Shown here piece by piece: positions 50,001 through 58,566 of a stretch of 64,000 nucleotides of DNA; within the stretch, counting starts at the first letter, position 1; every line of letters begins with the position of its first letter. Made by a program: the position numbers and the translations under genes. Location: NCBI GenBank assembly GCA_963675655.1, contig OY776489.1, positions 2,418,001 through 2,482,000 on the forward strand. Reading direction: 5' to 3'. This DNA comes from CAXXOK01 sp963675655 (GTDB lineage Bacteria > Bacillota > Clostridia > Christensenellales > Aristaeellaceae). The notes under the pieces were generated by a model. It was not told where the DNA came from, searched no databases, and was given only the letters and a program-made list of their open reading frames with translations.

Positions 50001-52058
50001 TTTGAATTGAACGGCGCCGGATAAGGTATCCGCACAATCCAGCGCGGCGGTAAAGGTGATCTGGGTTCCGTAGGTGGCTGTATCGCCGGTTGCCGAACTG
50101 GTAATCTCCGGCAGCGGCACTGCGGTTATGCCAGGGGATGACGCACTGATGCCCAGTTCGGGTGCAAACCCGTCCACATCGGTGATAGATGCGCTGGAAT
50201 CGGTAAGTGCAGAACCGATCGCCGCTGCGCCCGTATCGTCGCTGGCCAGCGTATAGCGATAGGTGATGCTATCCGTTGTGGCAGAATAATAGGCGGCATT
50301 GACGGATGCACTGCCGATGGTAAGTGGAAGGAGCGAACTTGTACCTCCCGTAACCGTACGGCTGAAATGCACGGTAAAGTCCAAAGAACTGCCTGCACCA
50401 TGATACCCGGATGTCGGCGTATCAATGAATGTGATTTTGGTAGGGTCACGAACAGTAACGTCAAAGCTAGCCGTAGCGGTTTCACTGCCATCATTCAGGG
50501 TTAACGTAATGGTTACGGTGCCATTGGTAAGCGGCGTAAAAGTAACGGTCCGGTCAAACCCGGTACCGGTAACGGTGATGCCGCTGTTTGTTACGATGGA
50601 TTGGTTGCTGGAAACAGCAGTAAGGGTTGCGCTTTCTGTGGTGTAATAAGCATGTGCATCCACGGTCAGTCCGCTGAAATCGGTAGACTGATCTTCAATC
50701 GCTTTGATTTTTGGGAAGTCATCAATCACTTTGAGGCTGATGTTTTTAACAATAAGCCCGGAATAGGAGCCGCCTGAAAAGGTGACCTTTACCCCCAGTG
50801 TGCCTGCGGGTATTTTTTGCTGTAAAGACCCGGGATTGCCATTCACATAATAGGAAGAACCGACAGCATTGGTACAGGCAATATCAGTATAAAACCGTAC
50901 GGTTACCCGCCCGATGGTACTGGATAATTCCGCAGATAGGAGAAAATTGGTTTCGCCACCGTTAATCAACGACGAGAACTTTGATATATCTACGTTTTGA
51001 GACATATATGCACTCGAATCAAGAGACTTAAAACCATCTCCGGTTGCTGAAATGTTAACCGTATTACCGTCCCACCCGTACAACCCACTGGTGCCATTGC
51101 CATTCTCCACCAGGTTGGTATCCATTGTAATCACTTTGGACACGATGATATGGAATGTCTTTTCGGCGCTTTTCATACCATCGGACGCGGTAACGGTAAT
51201 ATCCGCCTCGCCTGAAAGGTTGCCTGCAGGAGTGATGGTTATCGTGCGGTTTGCTCCGCTGCCGCTAAAGGTAATGTTGGCGGCGGGGATCACATTTACG
51301 TTGCTGGAAGATGCGCTAAGGGTGACGATGTCTACGTCCCCTTCATCTGGGTCGCTGATAGTAAAGTTTGCGTTGTATGCAACGCCCGAATCCGTCGTGG
51401 CGGAAGTGGGGAAATCACTGCCAAACACAGGGGCGCTTCCAGATGCCGCTTCGACGAGCGATAACGATACCTGATCATATTGGGCATAGACACCTTTGGC
51501 AAGGGTAGCGGAAAGAAAGACCTTGAATTTCCGTGTGCCGGTTTGAAGCTGTGTGTTAATTTCGTAGGAACCCATTGCACCGGTACCGGCCGTGGTGTTT
51601 ACGACCTGCGATGTATGTAAAAGATTGTCGCTGGCATCGTATTCTTCTACAATTGCTTTTACCTCGCTATCCGTAGTGGAAGCTTGATACATATCCACGC
51701 TGAGGTGGAGAGTCACATTCCCGGCGGAAATGCTGGCGAAAAGCCCGCTGCCTTCGGTGCCGGAGAGTGAAATGTTTTGCGACATCGTGCCGGATAAGGG
51801 CGTGTCCATGCTTGGGTTGTATAAATAAAAGTACTTGCTGCCTGCGGTTGGCAGCGCCCAATCGGAGAATGCGGTACCGCTATTCCAACGGCTTTGCCCG
51901 GTGTTATCCGTCCACCCTGTAATCGCATTCAACTCAGCACCGCCGTTGGTGACCAACTCGGTGCTGTAGGCTGTATCTGCGTAGGATGCAGTAATCGGCA
52001 GCGTAAACGTAAGAATAATAATCAACAGTAATACCAGCGCTGCTTTTATTTTATACAT
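47073..52058 (-). CDS. Large cell-wall-anchored adhesin-like protein with YDG repeats
   Basis: A 1661-residue surface protein. Signal peptide at residues 1-27; a first region with carbohydrate-binding-like beta modules (about 30-320) and Ig/cadherin-like folds (about 320-740), then six YDG-type repeats (about 740-1290) alternating between two forms (RAYNGTTDVAL and NKEYDGTTSAP type), Ig-like repeats with IGTPTISYQWYRNSLLLTG, and the wall-sorting signal VPVTGD (1622-1627), a membrane helix and RRLRKE. The protein is expected on the cell surface, attached by the sortase at 43668. It probably binds sugars or host/environment surfaces; no ligand can be named. Confidence 0.9.
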   Translation of the reverse strand: MYKIKAALVLLLIIILTFTLPITASYADTAYSTELVTNGGAELNAITGWTDNTGQSRWNSGTAFSDWALPTAGSKYFYLYNPSMDTPLSGTMSQNISLSGTEGSGLFASISAGNVTLHLSVDMYQASTTDSEVKAIVEEYDASDNLLHTSQVVNTTAGTGAMGSYEINTQLQTGTRKFKVFLSATLAKGVYAQYDQVSLSLVEAASGSAPVFGSDFPTSATTDSGVAYNANFTISDPDEGDVDIVTLSASSSNVNVIPAANITFSGSGANRTITITPAGNLSGEADITVTASDGMKSAEKTFHIIVSKVITMDTNLVENGNGTSGLYGWDGNTVNISATGDGFKSLDSSAYMSQNVDISKFSSLINGGETNFLLSAELSSTIGRVTVRFYTDIACTNAVGSSYYVNGNPGSLQQKIPAGTLGVKVTFSGGSYSGLIVKNISLKVIDDFPKIKAIEDQSTDFSGLTVDAHAYYTTESATLTAVSSNQSIVTNSGITVTGTGFDRTVTFTPLTNGTVTITLTLNDGSETATASFDVTVRDPTKITFIDTPTSGYHGAGSSLDFTVHFSRTVTGGTSSLLPLTIGSASVNAAYYSATTDSITYRYTLASDDTGAAAIGSALTDSSASITDVDGFAPELGISASSPGITAVPLPEITSSATGDTATYGTQITFTAALDCADTLSGAVQFKADGVNLGSPVTLSSNQAQYETGVKTLAAGSPSITAEYVPSGTTYQFTSLTSSACAMTIEQKSVSVSGLTATTRAYNGTTDVALSGGTLNGILDGDAVSATYPTAGTAAQKNAGTQAVAFTAITLTGTGKDNYILSAQPTVSVVIAQKSISVTADTSNKEYDGTTSAPVTNIIFSGLVTGESFTVDVDYTATGLFDRSGVENNIPVTLTLTLKDTAAANNYTLSSGTLYTTASITRKSVSVTGLSATSRTYDGTTDVVLTGGALSGIVDGESVSASYPTSGTVAQKNAGTQSVSYTAITLTGEDKDHYVLSSQPSVSVVITQKALSFSATVSNKTYDGTTDATITGIEYTGLISGETLTTGVDCTVSAAFARATVGNDIPVTITMALSGTVIASNYTLSSSTASTTANIVQNAITISGVAVVNRVYNGTVSVALTGGTLSGVDPADAAEVSFTLGTGSMTNANVGTAKPVTTSITLTGSKAENYSLSQPINLSVNISQAPLTLLSATASNKVYDGTTTAVVTGISFSGLAGSETLTPGLDYTASGVFLTANAGDGIAVTVSAILADTVKAQNYYVTGTVGTTANISRQTIYGAVSIDVVNGTGSASLLDQGDQLTANTGGVLAIGTPTISYQWYRNSLLLTGETTSVHVVGDLAADPIGTAFTVAITGTGNYMGTLTSAAVTVASAPLSGSIAISGVPSLGNTMALDASALTPGEATYTVRWLRDGSDITGATSTNYVIQSADQGTTLEVAITAYGYYTGTKEATISVPLKSPYLPEPGIVEHADHVAVDLTLDSTILSADQLTRLIALNADKPIVLSGSDYTITFPQGCMSGIGYDLDMGLSQNTGAYYTTIQAKAGDAFVTMLEFNHSGTLPGTMQLSLFVGKSYAGQTMQYLYYNTDTKNLELIQTAVVSQSGYLTVCQDHCSDYAVTLSPATVPVTGDSNATLIWWILAVLSVAGIAIILIRRLRKESGYTP

Positions 52059-52397
52059 ATATGAGCTTCTTTCTTGGCTTGGGTATTGTACATTGTGCGA
52101 ACAACTCCAGACAGATATATTTTACCTGAAACAGCTGTTGTCCTCAATAGATGGTTAAAAGTTTAATGATTCTGCAATATACCTAGCCAACGTGATAAAA
52201 TATAATGATGGAATTTATGGAAAACAGCATACATATATTGTAAAAACGCAAGACGTATTTATGACAAAAGTAAGAAGGTATGTTGTGTTATTTCAATCCG
52301 CAAGGTATTCCCTTGTGGCCATTGCTGTAACAATAGGTATGCAGGATGCTGGTAGTACCTAAAAATAAATGATCGGAATACGAAAATAGAAAACGAC

Positions 52398-52415
52398 TCT
52401 CCATGAAATCTCCAT
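52398..52415 (+). promoter_or_regulatory. Direct-repeat regulator box before the cupredoxin gene
   Basis: TCTCCAT (52398-52404) and TCTCCAT (52409-52415), 11 bases apart, the usual period for OmpR-type response regulators. The same pair occurs at 57868-57886 beside the two-component genes. In the gap 52059-52462 no other clear element was found apart from the ribosome site of the next gene. Confidence 0.6.
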
Positions 52416-52462
52416 ATCCTTACAGCATACTGTGAGCAGGAAAGAGAAAGGAGGGTTTACCA

Positions 52463-53143
52463 GTGAGCACAAGAAGAAAAGTCACAATCGCTGTGATGAG
52501 TGTTATCGCTTTGGTTCTGCTTGGATATGGTGTGTTGAACATGACGAACGGGCTTTCGCCGCAGACGATGTGGTGGAACCGGAGCGCCGGGTATCGTACG
52601 GGTATGATGGGCACGTATGGAAATACCGGTATCTTTGGCATGATGGGTGGATATAGCGATAGCCTGAGCGGACTGAAAACCAAGACGGATGCAGAAATGC
52701 AAGCCGATATTACCGCTGCGCAGGCAGATGCCCAAGTGGATGAACAAGCCAATACTGTAACGTATACGGGCGACGAGGTAAAACTGGTGTTTGTTGGCGG
52801 ACCGGAAGAAGCGGATGAGAAGTTCGTGGTGAACGGCCTTGTCAACCCGACGGTCTATATCCCCAAAGGCGCCACCGTCACATTGGAGTTTATCAATGCG
52901 GACGATGGTATGCCGCATGCGTTTGAAATTACTACTGTTGAACCGCCGTACTACTACATGGCTATGATGGGTGGAGGCGTATATCCGGGCAGCTTTATCA
53001 GCACATTGCCCGATGCGCAAAACGATGCTTACCCGTCAGTGGAGATAACCTTTGAGGCAAACATAGCAGGTACGTTCTACTACATTTGCCAGTACCCGGG
53101 TCATGCACAGGAAGGCATGTATGGAAAATTGATCATCGAGTAA
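52463..53143 (+). CDS. Membrane-anchored cupredoxin-domain protein
   Basis: A 226-residue protein. Residues 7-27 are a membrane anchor; a Met/Gly-rich region follows (TGMMGTYGNTGIFGMMGGY) that could bind copper(I). Residues about 120-226 form a cupredoxin domain: the copper ligands are His in DGMPHAFEI, then Cys and His in YYICQYPGHAQEGM with the Met. It may bind or oxidise copper outside the membrane. GTG 52463 has GGAGG 8 bases upstream. It is near a CopB-type ATPase gene and a two-component system and shares its DNA box, so a role in copper or silver handling is likely. Confidence 0.88.
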   Translation: MSTRRKVTIAVMSVIALVLLGYGVLNMTNGLSPQTMWWNRSAGYRTGMMGTYGNTGIFGMMGGYSDSLSGLKTKTDAEMQADITAAQADAQVDEQANTVTYTGDEVKLVFVGGPEEADEKFVVNGLVNPTVYIPKGATVTLEFINADDGMPHAFEITTVEPPYYYMAMMGGGVYPGSFISTLPDAQNDAYPSVEITFEANIAGTFYYICQYPGHAQEGMYGKLIIE

Positions 53144-53167
53144 CCACGCCGGGCGTGGAAAGCAATC

Positions 53168-53202
53168 AAACAGCCCCTTCGGGACAACCGAAAGGGCTGT
53201 TT
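53168..53202. terminator. Bidirectional terminator
   Basis: A 15-base stem with one mismatch, AAACAGCCCCTTCGG with CCGAAAGGGCTGTTT, loop GACAA. It lies between the cupredoxin gene (end 53143) and the CopB-like gene ends (53226). Confidence 0.85.
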
Positions 53203-53225
53203 GTAACAGGAATTATACGGAGACT

Positions 53226-53723
53226 CTATTCCGCTTTCATAAAACGTGCGTTAATGGCAACGATGATAGTGCTAAGCGACATCAGTACAGCACCGACAGC
53301 GGGGTTGAGCACGATGTCAAGCGGATATAGAACACCTGCCGCAAGAGGCAGCGCAATAAGATTATACCCAGTTGCCCATGCAAGATTTTGTATCATTTTA
53401 CGGTAGATGACCTTGGATAACCGGATGATCTTGATAACGTCCTGCGGATTGTTTTTGACCAAAATCACATCTGCGGTTTCAATGGCAATATCCGTGCCGG
53501 CGCCAATGGCGATTCCAAGGTCTGCTTTGGCTAAAGAAGGAGCGTCGTTGATGCCGTCGCCTGTCATGGCGACAATGCGTCCTTTCCGGCGCAGCGTTTC
53601 AATGGACTCGGCTTTTTGCTGGGGCAGCATTTCGGCGTATACCCGGTCGATGCCTAATGCGTTTGCAACATAGGCGGAAACCTTTTGATTGTCGCCCGTA
53701 AGCATTACCGTTTGGATGTTCAT
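53226..53723 (-). pseudogene. CopB-type P-type ATPase, C-terminal fragment
   Basis: 165 codons that carry the P-domain end MTGDGINDAPSLAKADLGIA and two membrane helices (LAWATGYNLIALPLAAGVLY). VMLTGDNQKV is the hinge. In an intact ATPase it continues directly from the middle fragment; the reading frames meet at 53720-53723 where one A is missing from a run (AAAAAG for AAAAAAG), so the frames do not join. The ATG of this piece lies at the break and has no ribosome site of its own. Confidence 0.8.
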
Positions 53724-54391
53724 CTTTTTAGCTGTGCAACTGCATTCTTTGCGGTTTCCCGCACAATATCCGACAGGGCAATGGAACCAGCAAGAGTATG
53801 GTCGGCCAGCACAAACACAACGGTTTTCCCTTGCTGTGCTAACTGCTGGTAGTGCTCCTGGTCAAAAGAAATTTCTTCATCCTCCAGATAGCCGGGGCTG
53901 ACCACCATAATCTTGTGACCGTCTACTGTACCCTGCAATCCTTTGCCCGGAAGAGTAAGAAAATCCTGAACGGGCAGCAGAGAGTACCCTCTGTTTTTCG
54001 TTTCCTGCAATATGCCTTTCCCAATCAGGTGCTCGGAGTTGACCTCCAGCGAACCGGCATATGTAAGCAGTTCTTGCGGGGTAAGGGAGGCGGAGTCAAT
54101 ATCCGTTACGCCAAACTGGCCTTCTGTTAACGTGCCGGTTTTATCAAATACAACTGTATTCAGGTTTCGCGCATTTTCAAAGGCGGCGCGATTACGGATG
54201 AGCAACCCCTGCTTTGCGCCAATACTGGTGGAAACCGAAGTAACCAATGGGATGGCTAAACCCAGCGCGTGCGGGCAGCAGATAACGATGACTGTTACTG
54301 CGCGCGTAATGGCAAAGGTCGCGCTATACCCCAAGAACAGCCAAACCACAAAGGTTGTGATGCCGGAGGCGAGCGCAATAAAAACAACCAT
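53720..54391 (-). pseudogene. CopB-type P-type ATPase, middle fragment
   Basis: 223 codons with the metal-binding membrane motif CPHALGLAIP (CPH, as in CopB/P1B-3 types), the phosphorylation motif VFDKTGTLTEGQ and the nucleotide-binding domain (AGSLEVNSEHLIGKGILQE, with a Glu and His of the HP-like motif). One base is missing between the N-terminal and middle fragments near 54385 (next to a T5 run), and one at the end of this fragment near 53722. Confidence 0.82.
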
Positions 54392-55419
54392 TTGGCAGCG
54401 GTATCTGCCAGCCGCTGTGTTTTGGATTTGGATTCCTGTGCTTCCCGAACCAGCCGAATCACCTGCGAAAGGAAGGTGTCATTACCAATCCTGTTAACAA
54501 CCATATGAAAAGCGCCTTCGCCGTTGACCGACCCGCCGATCACTTCGTCTCCCGTATGTTTCTCGGCGGGCACGGCTTCGCCGGTAATCATGGATTCGTT
54601 TACGGCCGATTGGCCTTGTGTAATTTTACCGTCAATCGGTATTTTCTCGCCGGGTTTTACCAGCAGCGTATCTCCGGCTTTTAGACTGTTTACAGGCACA
54701 TCGGTTGGCTCATCCGCCTTCCCAATCAGATGCGCTGTATCCGGCATCAGCTGCGCCAGCTCCTCCAGTGCCATGGAAGCGCCCATAACCGAGCGCATCT
54801 CAATCCAATGTCCTAAAAGCATGATGACAATCAGCGTTGCTAGCTCCCAGAAAAAAGCAGTGCCAGTGATGAAAAATACAGTCAGCGTGCTATAGAGATA
54901 CGATATGGAAATGGCAAAAGCGATCAGCGTCATCATAGCCGGGGATTTTTGCTTAAGCTCTCCGACAGCGCCGGTGAGAAAGGGCTTGCCACCATAAATA
55001 AACAGCATGGTAGCAAAGGCAAACAATATATATTTTCCGGCAGGAATAGAAAGGGAGAAGCCCAGCAGGTTTTGAATCATGGGGGATAAAAGCAAAATGG
55101 GCAATGTAAGCAACAGGGATATATAGAACCTGTGTTTAAAATCCTGCACCATCATGGCGTGATGAGCATGGCCTGACATACCTTCGCCGTGATTATGCCC
55201 CGGAATGTTTCCATGTCCGCCCACCAAGTGAGAAGTAGTGCTGTGTTGCATGGAAGCATCCATGGTGTGTTGATGCCCGGCAGCATGCATATTCTCCATC
55301 GTGTTACCTGCCACGGAGGCATTATGGACATGCGATGGTTTCATATGCCGATGAGGGCGGTTTGCAAAAGCATCTTCGCTTTGCTTGGTATGCTGGTGCT
55401 GCTGATGATTGTACTGCAA
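54295..55419 (-). pseudogene. CopB-type P-type ATPase, N-terminal fragment
   Basis: About 345 meaningful codons (up to about 54385). Residues 1-90 are rich in His and Met (HMKPSHVHNASVAGN and more), the CopB-type metal-binding region. Then come four membrane helices (residues about 97-220), the actuator motif VNESMITGEAVPAEKH and SGDEVIGGSVNGEGA-like HTGDEVIGGSVNGEGAFHMV. Past 54385 the frame is shifted and reads nonsense. The start is TTG 55419, 8 bases behind GGAG. Together with the next two pieces this is one copper/silver ATPase of about 750 residues broken twice, by real mutation or by sequencing error at short runs. Confidence 0.82.
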
Positions 55420-55540
55420 AACAGATTCTCCTTCTCTGTGTGAGCCGGAAGGTAAATTGATACACGATGATAGATCTGAACCATTGGATGTTCAGTATAT
55501 ATGCAAGTTTCATAAAAACCGTTCAAACAGTGCTGGTTTT

Positions 55541-56929
55541 TTATTTTCTGGGCAGGTTGATCGTAAATTCCGTTCCTGCGCCGAGTTTGCTGCTTACGCT
55601 GATGCTTCCTCCATGCGCCATAATGATGGATTTTACAATGGTTAAGCCGATACCGGCTCCTCCGGATTTCCGGCTGCGTGATTTGTCCGCCCGGTAGAAG
55701 CGTTCAAAAATATAAGGGATATCTTCCGCAGCAATCCCCGCGCCTGTATCGCTGACCTGAATCACGACGGTATCTGCATTGCCGCCGAGCGTAACCGTAA
55801 CCGTATCGCCCGGCTGGGTATATTTCAGTGCGTTGGAAAGCAGGTTGACCATCACCTGACGGATTTTATCTCGGTCTGCTGATAGGCTTTGCGGAGAACT
55901 TTCAAATAGAAGGGTTTTTCCTTCTTTATCAAAATCGCCTTGCACTGCGGCAAAGGTTTCGTTCATCAGCGTATCCACAGAGAAGAGCGTTTTTTGCAGC
56001 GCTGTTTCTTTACGCTCGTATCTGGCCAGTTCCGAAAGGGTGTCCACAAGCCTGCTGATACGAAGAATTTCTTCGTAAAGTACTTTTACCCGCTCCGGAT
56101 TCAGCTCCATCACACCGTCCATAATGGCTTCCAGATTACCCTGTATGGTTGCAAGCGGTGTACGCAGTTCATGGGCGATATCGCTGGAAGCCTGCGCGCT
56201 GCGTTCCTCTTGCTTTTGCAGTGTTTCGGCGAGTTTGTTGATCGTATCCACCAGACGACGGATTTCCCGGGTCTTGGTTTTATCCAAAATGGTTTCGCCG
56301 TAAGACCCTTCTGCAATGCGCTGTGCTTTAGTAATTACACGGGAAATGGGATTGCTGATCTGGCGGGACATGACCATGCCGATCGCAAGCGCCAAGATGG
56401 CTGAAAAGACGCCCGCCCAAAGAATGAGGGTGTTAATGGTATTGATAAAGGATAAATCGCTATCCGTATAAAAAAACGGGCCATAGTAGCCAATGCTTAC
56501 GGTGCCTACTGTTTGATTTTTATAGGTGACAGTGTATTCCTCTTCTTCATACCCACCGGCCCAGTTGCCATAGCGGCTTTGCATGTTGCTGCCCATCTTT
56601 GTCAGTATCTGTTGGCACATGCCGCTGTGGTGCGTAGCCGCATCCCAAACTACCGTACCATCCGTATCGGTTACTTTAACGATCAATCCATTATCCAGCG
56701 CATTCATACCGATGTCTTCAATGGTTGAGGCGTTCCATTCTTCCCTGGCCGAATAACTTTGCGTAAGTAAGAGCAGTGTGTTTTGCGTTTGCTGCTGTTG
56801 CTGGCTGGTGACATAAGCGCTGAACTGACGCTCAAACACTATGTTGGATAATATTATAATAATCGAAACACAAATAAAAATAACCAATACATAGGAAATG
56901 GATAGCTTGGTTCGTAATCTGTACCGCAC
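55541..56929 (-). CDS. Sensor histidine kinase
   Basis: A 462-residue two-component kinase. Helices at residues 9-30 and about 165-188 flank an extracytoplasmic sensor domain (about 31-165). HAMP follows (GMVMSRQISNPISRVITKAQ), then HisKA with the phosphorylated His in DIAHELRTPLATIQG, and the HATPase boxes VNLLSNALKYTQPG, VSDTGAGIAAEDIPYIFERF and GGAGIGLTIVKSI. It phosphorylates the regulator encoded 1 base upstream of it. The CopB-like gene follows 121 bases downstream, so the signal may be metal or envelope stress. Confidence 0.93.
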   Translation of the reverse strand: MRYRLRTKLSISYVLVIFICVSIIIILSNIVFERQFSAYVTSQQQQQTQNTLLLLTQSYSAREEWNASTIEDIGMNALDNGLIVKVTDTDGTVVWDAATHHSGMCQQILTKMGSNMQSRYGNWAGGYEEEEYTVTYKNQTVGTVSIGYYGPFFYTDSDLSFINTINTLILWAGVFSAILALAIGMVMSRQISNPISRVITKAQRIAEGSYGETILDKTKTREIRRLVDTINKLAETLQKQEERSAQASSDIAHELRTPLATIQGNLEAIMDGVMELNPERVKVLYEEILRISRLVDTLSELARYERKETALQKTLFSVDTLMNETFAAVQGDFDKEGKTLLFESSPQSLSADRDKIRQVMVNLLSNALKYTQPGDTVTVTLGGNADTVVIQVSDTGAGIAAEDIPYIFERFYRADKSRSRKSGGAGIGLTIVKSIIMAHGGSISVSSKLGAGTEFTINLPRK

Positions 56930-57631
56930 TTACTCGCCCCCAAACTTATACCCCATACCGTGAACGGTAAGGATATACCGGCAGTTTTTTGTGTCGGTTT
57001 CAATTTTGTGCCGAAGATTTTTGATGTGTGAATCAAGGGAACGGTCAAAACCATCGTATTCATCGCCAAGGGCATAGGTGATTAAATCGTCTCTTGTGTA
57101 CGTACGGTTTGGAGTCTTGGCCATGGTGCTTAGCAGACTAAATTCAATAGGAGTCAGCTTGAGCACTTCTCCGTTCTTGGTCACTTCATGCTTGAGCGTA
57201 TCAATCACTAGATCCTGATGGTTAAAGGATAGTATGCTGGAAACGCGGTAATTGCCGCCTTTCGTTCTGCGTAAAAGCGCTCCGACCCGCGCGATGAGCT
57301 GTCGCGGGCTGAAAGGCTTGGTAACATAATCATCAGCACCGATATCCAATCCTTTTAAAATCTGTTCTTCTTCCGCCTTGGCCGTCAGCATGATGACCGG
57401 TACCCGGGATACTTTCCGGATGGTTTTACAAACCTCTTCACCGCTTACGTCCGGAAGCATCAGGTCAAGAAGTATCAAGTCAATTTTATTGTGCTCAAAC
57501 AGCTGCAGCGCATCGCTGCCGTTGTAGGCTTTCAGGACAGTATAGCCGCTTTTTAGAAGATAGGATTCGACAAATTCTACAATTCTCTCTTCATCGTCAA
57601 CGACTAAAACAGTATAGGAATCGTTATCCAT
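56930..57631 (-). CDS. OmpR-family response regulator
   Basis: A 233-residue regulator. Receiver domain: VLVVDDEERIVEFVESYLL, phospho-acceptor Asp in LILLDLMLPDVSGEE, PVIMLTAKAEEEQ and DYVTKPFSPRQLIARV. The C-terminal winged-helix DNA-binding domain starts near residue 135 (VTKNGEVLKLTPIEFSLLST and RDDLITYALGDEYDGFDRSL). ATG 57631 is chosen, 8 bases behind AGGAG; a start at 57742 would read through an unrelated stretch, and 57637 is too near the ribosome site. The histidine kinase gene follows without spacing. The direct repeats at 57868-57886 and 52398-52415 are its likely sites. Confidence 0.93.
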   Translation of the reverse strand: MDNDSYTVLVVDDEERIVEFVESYLLKSGYTVLKAYNGSDALQLFEHNKIDLILLDLMLPDVSGEEVCKTIRKVSRVPVIMLTAKAEEEQILKGLDIGADDYVTKPFSPRQLIARVGALLRRTKGGNYRVSSILSFNHQDLVIDTLKHEVTKNGEVLKLTPIEFSLLSTMAKTPNRTYTRDDLITYALGDEYDGFDRSLDSHIKNLRHKIETDTKNCRYILTVHGMGYKFGGE

Positions 57632-57831
57632 ATGCATTACTCCTGTCAGCGCCGATCCGTAGGATCGTGCCTGTGGGTATCCTGACCGCAGCAGCGTGGC
57701 GGTTGGGAGCCGAACGCTTCCTGATTGGCTTGCGCCAGCCATAGCAGAAACTGGTGTATTTTTCTTCGTAAGCTTTTGAACATCATCATCACCTTCATTC
57801 TATCGTAGTCATATTATGATTGCAAATAAAT

Positions 57832-57886
57832 ATGGAGATATTATGCAGACGCTTTCCGCTTACAATCTTCTCCATAATTTCTCCAT
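57832..57886. promoter_or_regulatory. Divergent regulator box of the two-component operon and SHOCT gene
   Basis: TTCTCCAT (57868-57875) and TTCTCCAT (57879-57886), period 11, plus an inverted copy ATGGAGATATTAT (57832-57844). It lies between the response regulator gene and the SHOCT gene; the repeat near 57868 is about 20 bases before a -10-like TAGGAT. The same pair is found before the cupredoxin gene. Confidence 0.6.
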
Positions 57887-57936
57887 GTTACATGGGTAGG
57901 ATAAAGATGAATCAAATACGAAAGGGGCTTTTCCCG

Positions 57937-58185
57937 ATGTATGAATTTTGCAGAGGCATTTTTGGTGGTTATGGTATCAATGGTTTTAACTGGTTTGGAG
58001 GAGTAGCGATGTTGATTGGCGTTATTTTAGTTGGCGTTGTGATCTACCTTTTGGTAAGCAACAATAACCGGCATACTACGAACAGAAGCACGACGGACGC
58101 GCAGGATATTCTAAAAGAGCGGCTGGCTAAAGGTGAAATTGACGAAGAAACCTACGAAAGCCTGCTCAAGAAGATTCATAAATAA
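57937..58185 (+). CDS. Small SHOCT-domain membrane protein
   Basis: An 82-residue protein with one membrane helix (VAMLIGVILVGVVIYLLVSN, about residues 21-40) and a C-terminal SHOCT motif (LKERLAKGEIDEETYESLLK). SHOCT domains are short helical parts on many envelope proteins and are thought to mediate oligomer contact. ATG 57937 lies 9 bases after AAAGGGG; ATG 57907 with TAGGAT-like sequence is possible. It is divergent from the two-component genes and shares their DNA box, so it likely belongs to the same response. Confidence 0.82.
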   Translation: MYEFCRGIFGGYGINGFNWFGGVAMLIGVILVGVVIYLLVSNNNRHTTNRSTTDAQDILKERLAKGEIDEETYESLLKKIHK

Positions 58186-58329
58186 ACGCGTTGGTATACT
58201 GCTGCTGGTACGATTGCTGCCATTACGGTCTGTTATGCGGCTTGGGGAAATAAAATTTCTCAATCGGAGATGCAATACGGTTCTGGTGCAGCAAGGCAAA
58301 CAGTACCAAAACTGTATTCAATCGAAATC

Positions 58330-58373
58330 GCATACGAAGAAACCGCCGATTTATCGGCGGTTTCTTCGTATGC
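58330..58373. terminator. Long perfect hairpin, probable bidirectional terminator
   Basis: 20-bp perfect stem, ending in AAACCGCCGA/TCGGCGGTTT at the loop side, loop TTTA. No long T run follows directly, but inner AAACCGCC/GGCGGTTT followed by CTTCG may serve both strands. In the gap 58186-58566 it, the promoter and the operator at 58481-58528 are the only elements seen; frames between 58190 and 58330 look like decayed coding DNA. Confidence 0.55.
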
Positions 58374-58480
58374 CCATTTTTATCGAAAACATCAATCAGC
58401 AAAAACCAAGAATGTCAACGGTTTTATGATGTTCACTATGTAGATTGCAACACAAACAATGAAAAAACAGCGAATATCTG

Positions 58481-58528
58481 TTGACAAGAAAAGTAGTCTT
58501 ATGCTAATATGATCTTGTGATAATATCA
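58481..58528 (+). promoter_or_regulatory. Promoter and operator of the GntR operon
   Basis: TTGACA (58481-58486), 18 bases, TAATAT (58505-58510), then a palindrome TGATAATATCA (58518-58528) at the expected start of transcription. The palindrome is a likely site for the GntR regulator encoded next, giving autoregulation. Confidence 0.6.
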
Positions 58529-58566
58529 GTGGAGAATATCAGACAAATAGTAAGGAGGGGATCCCT

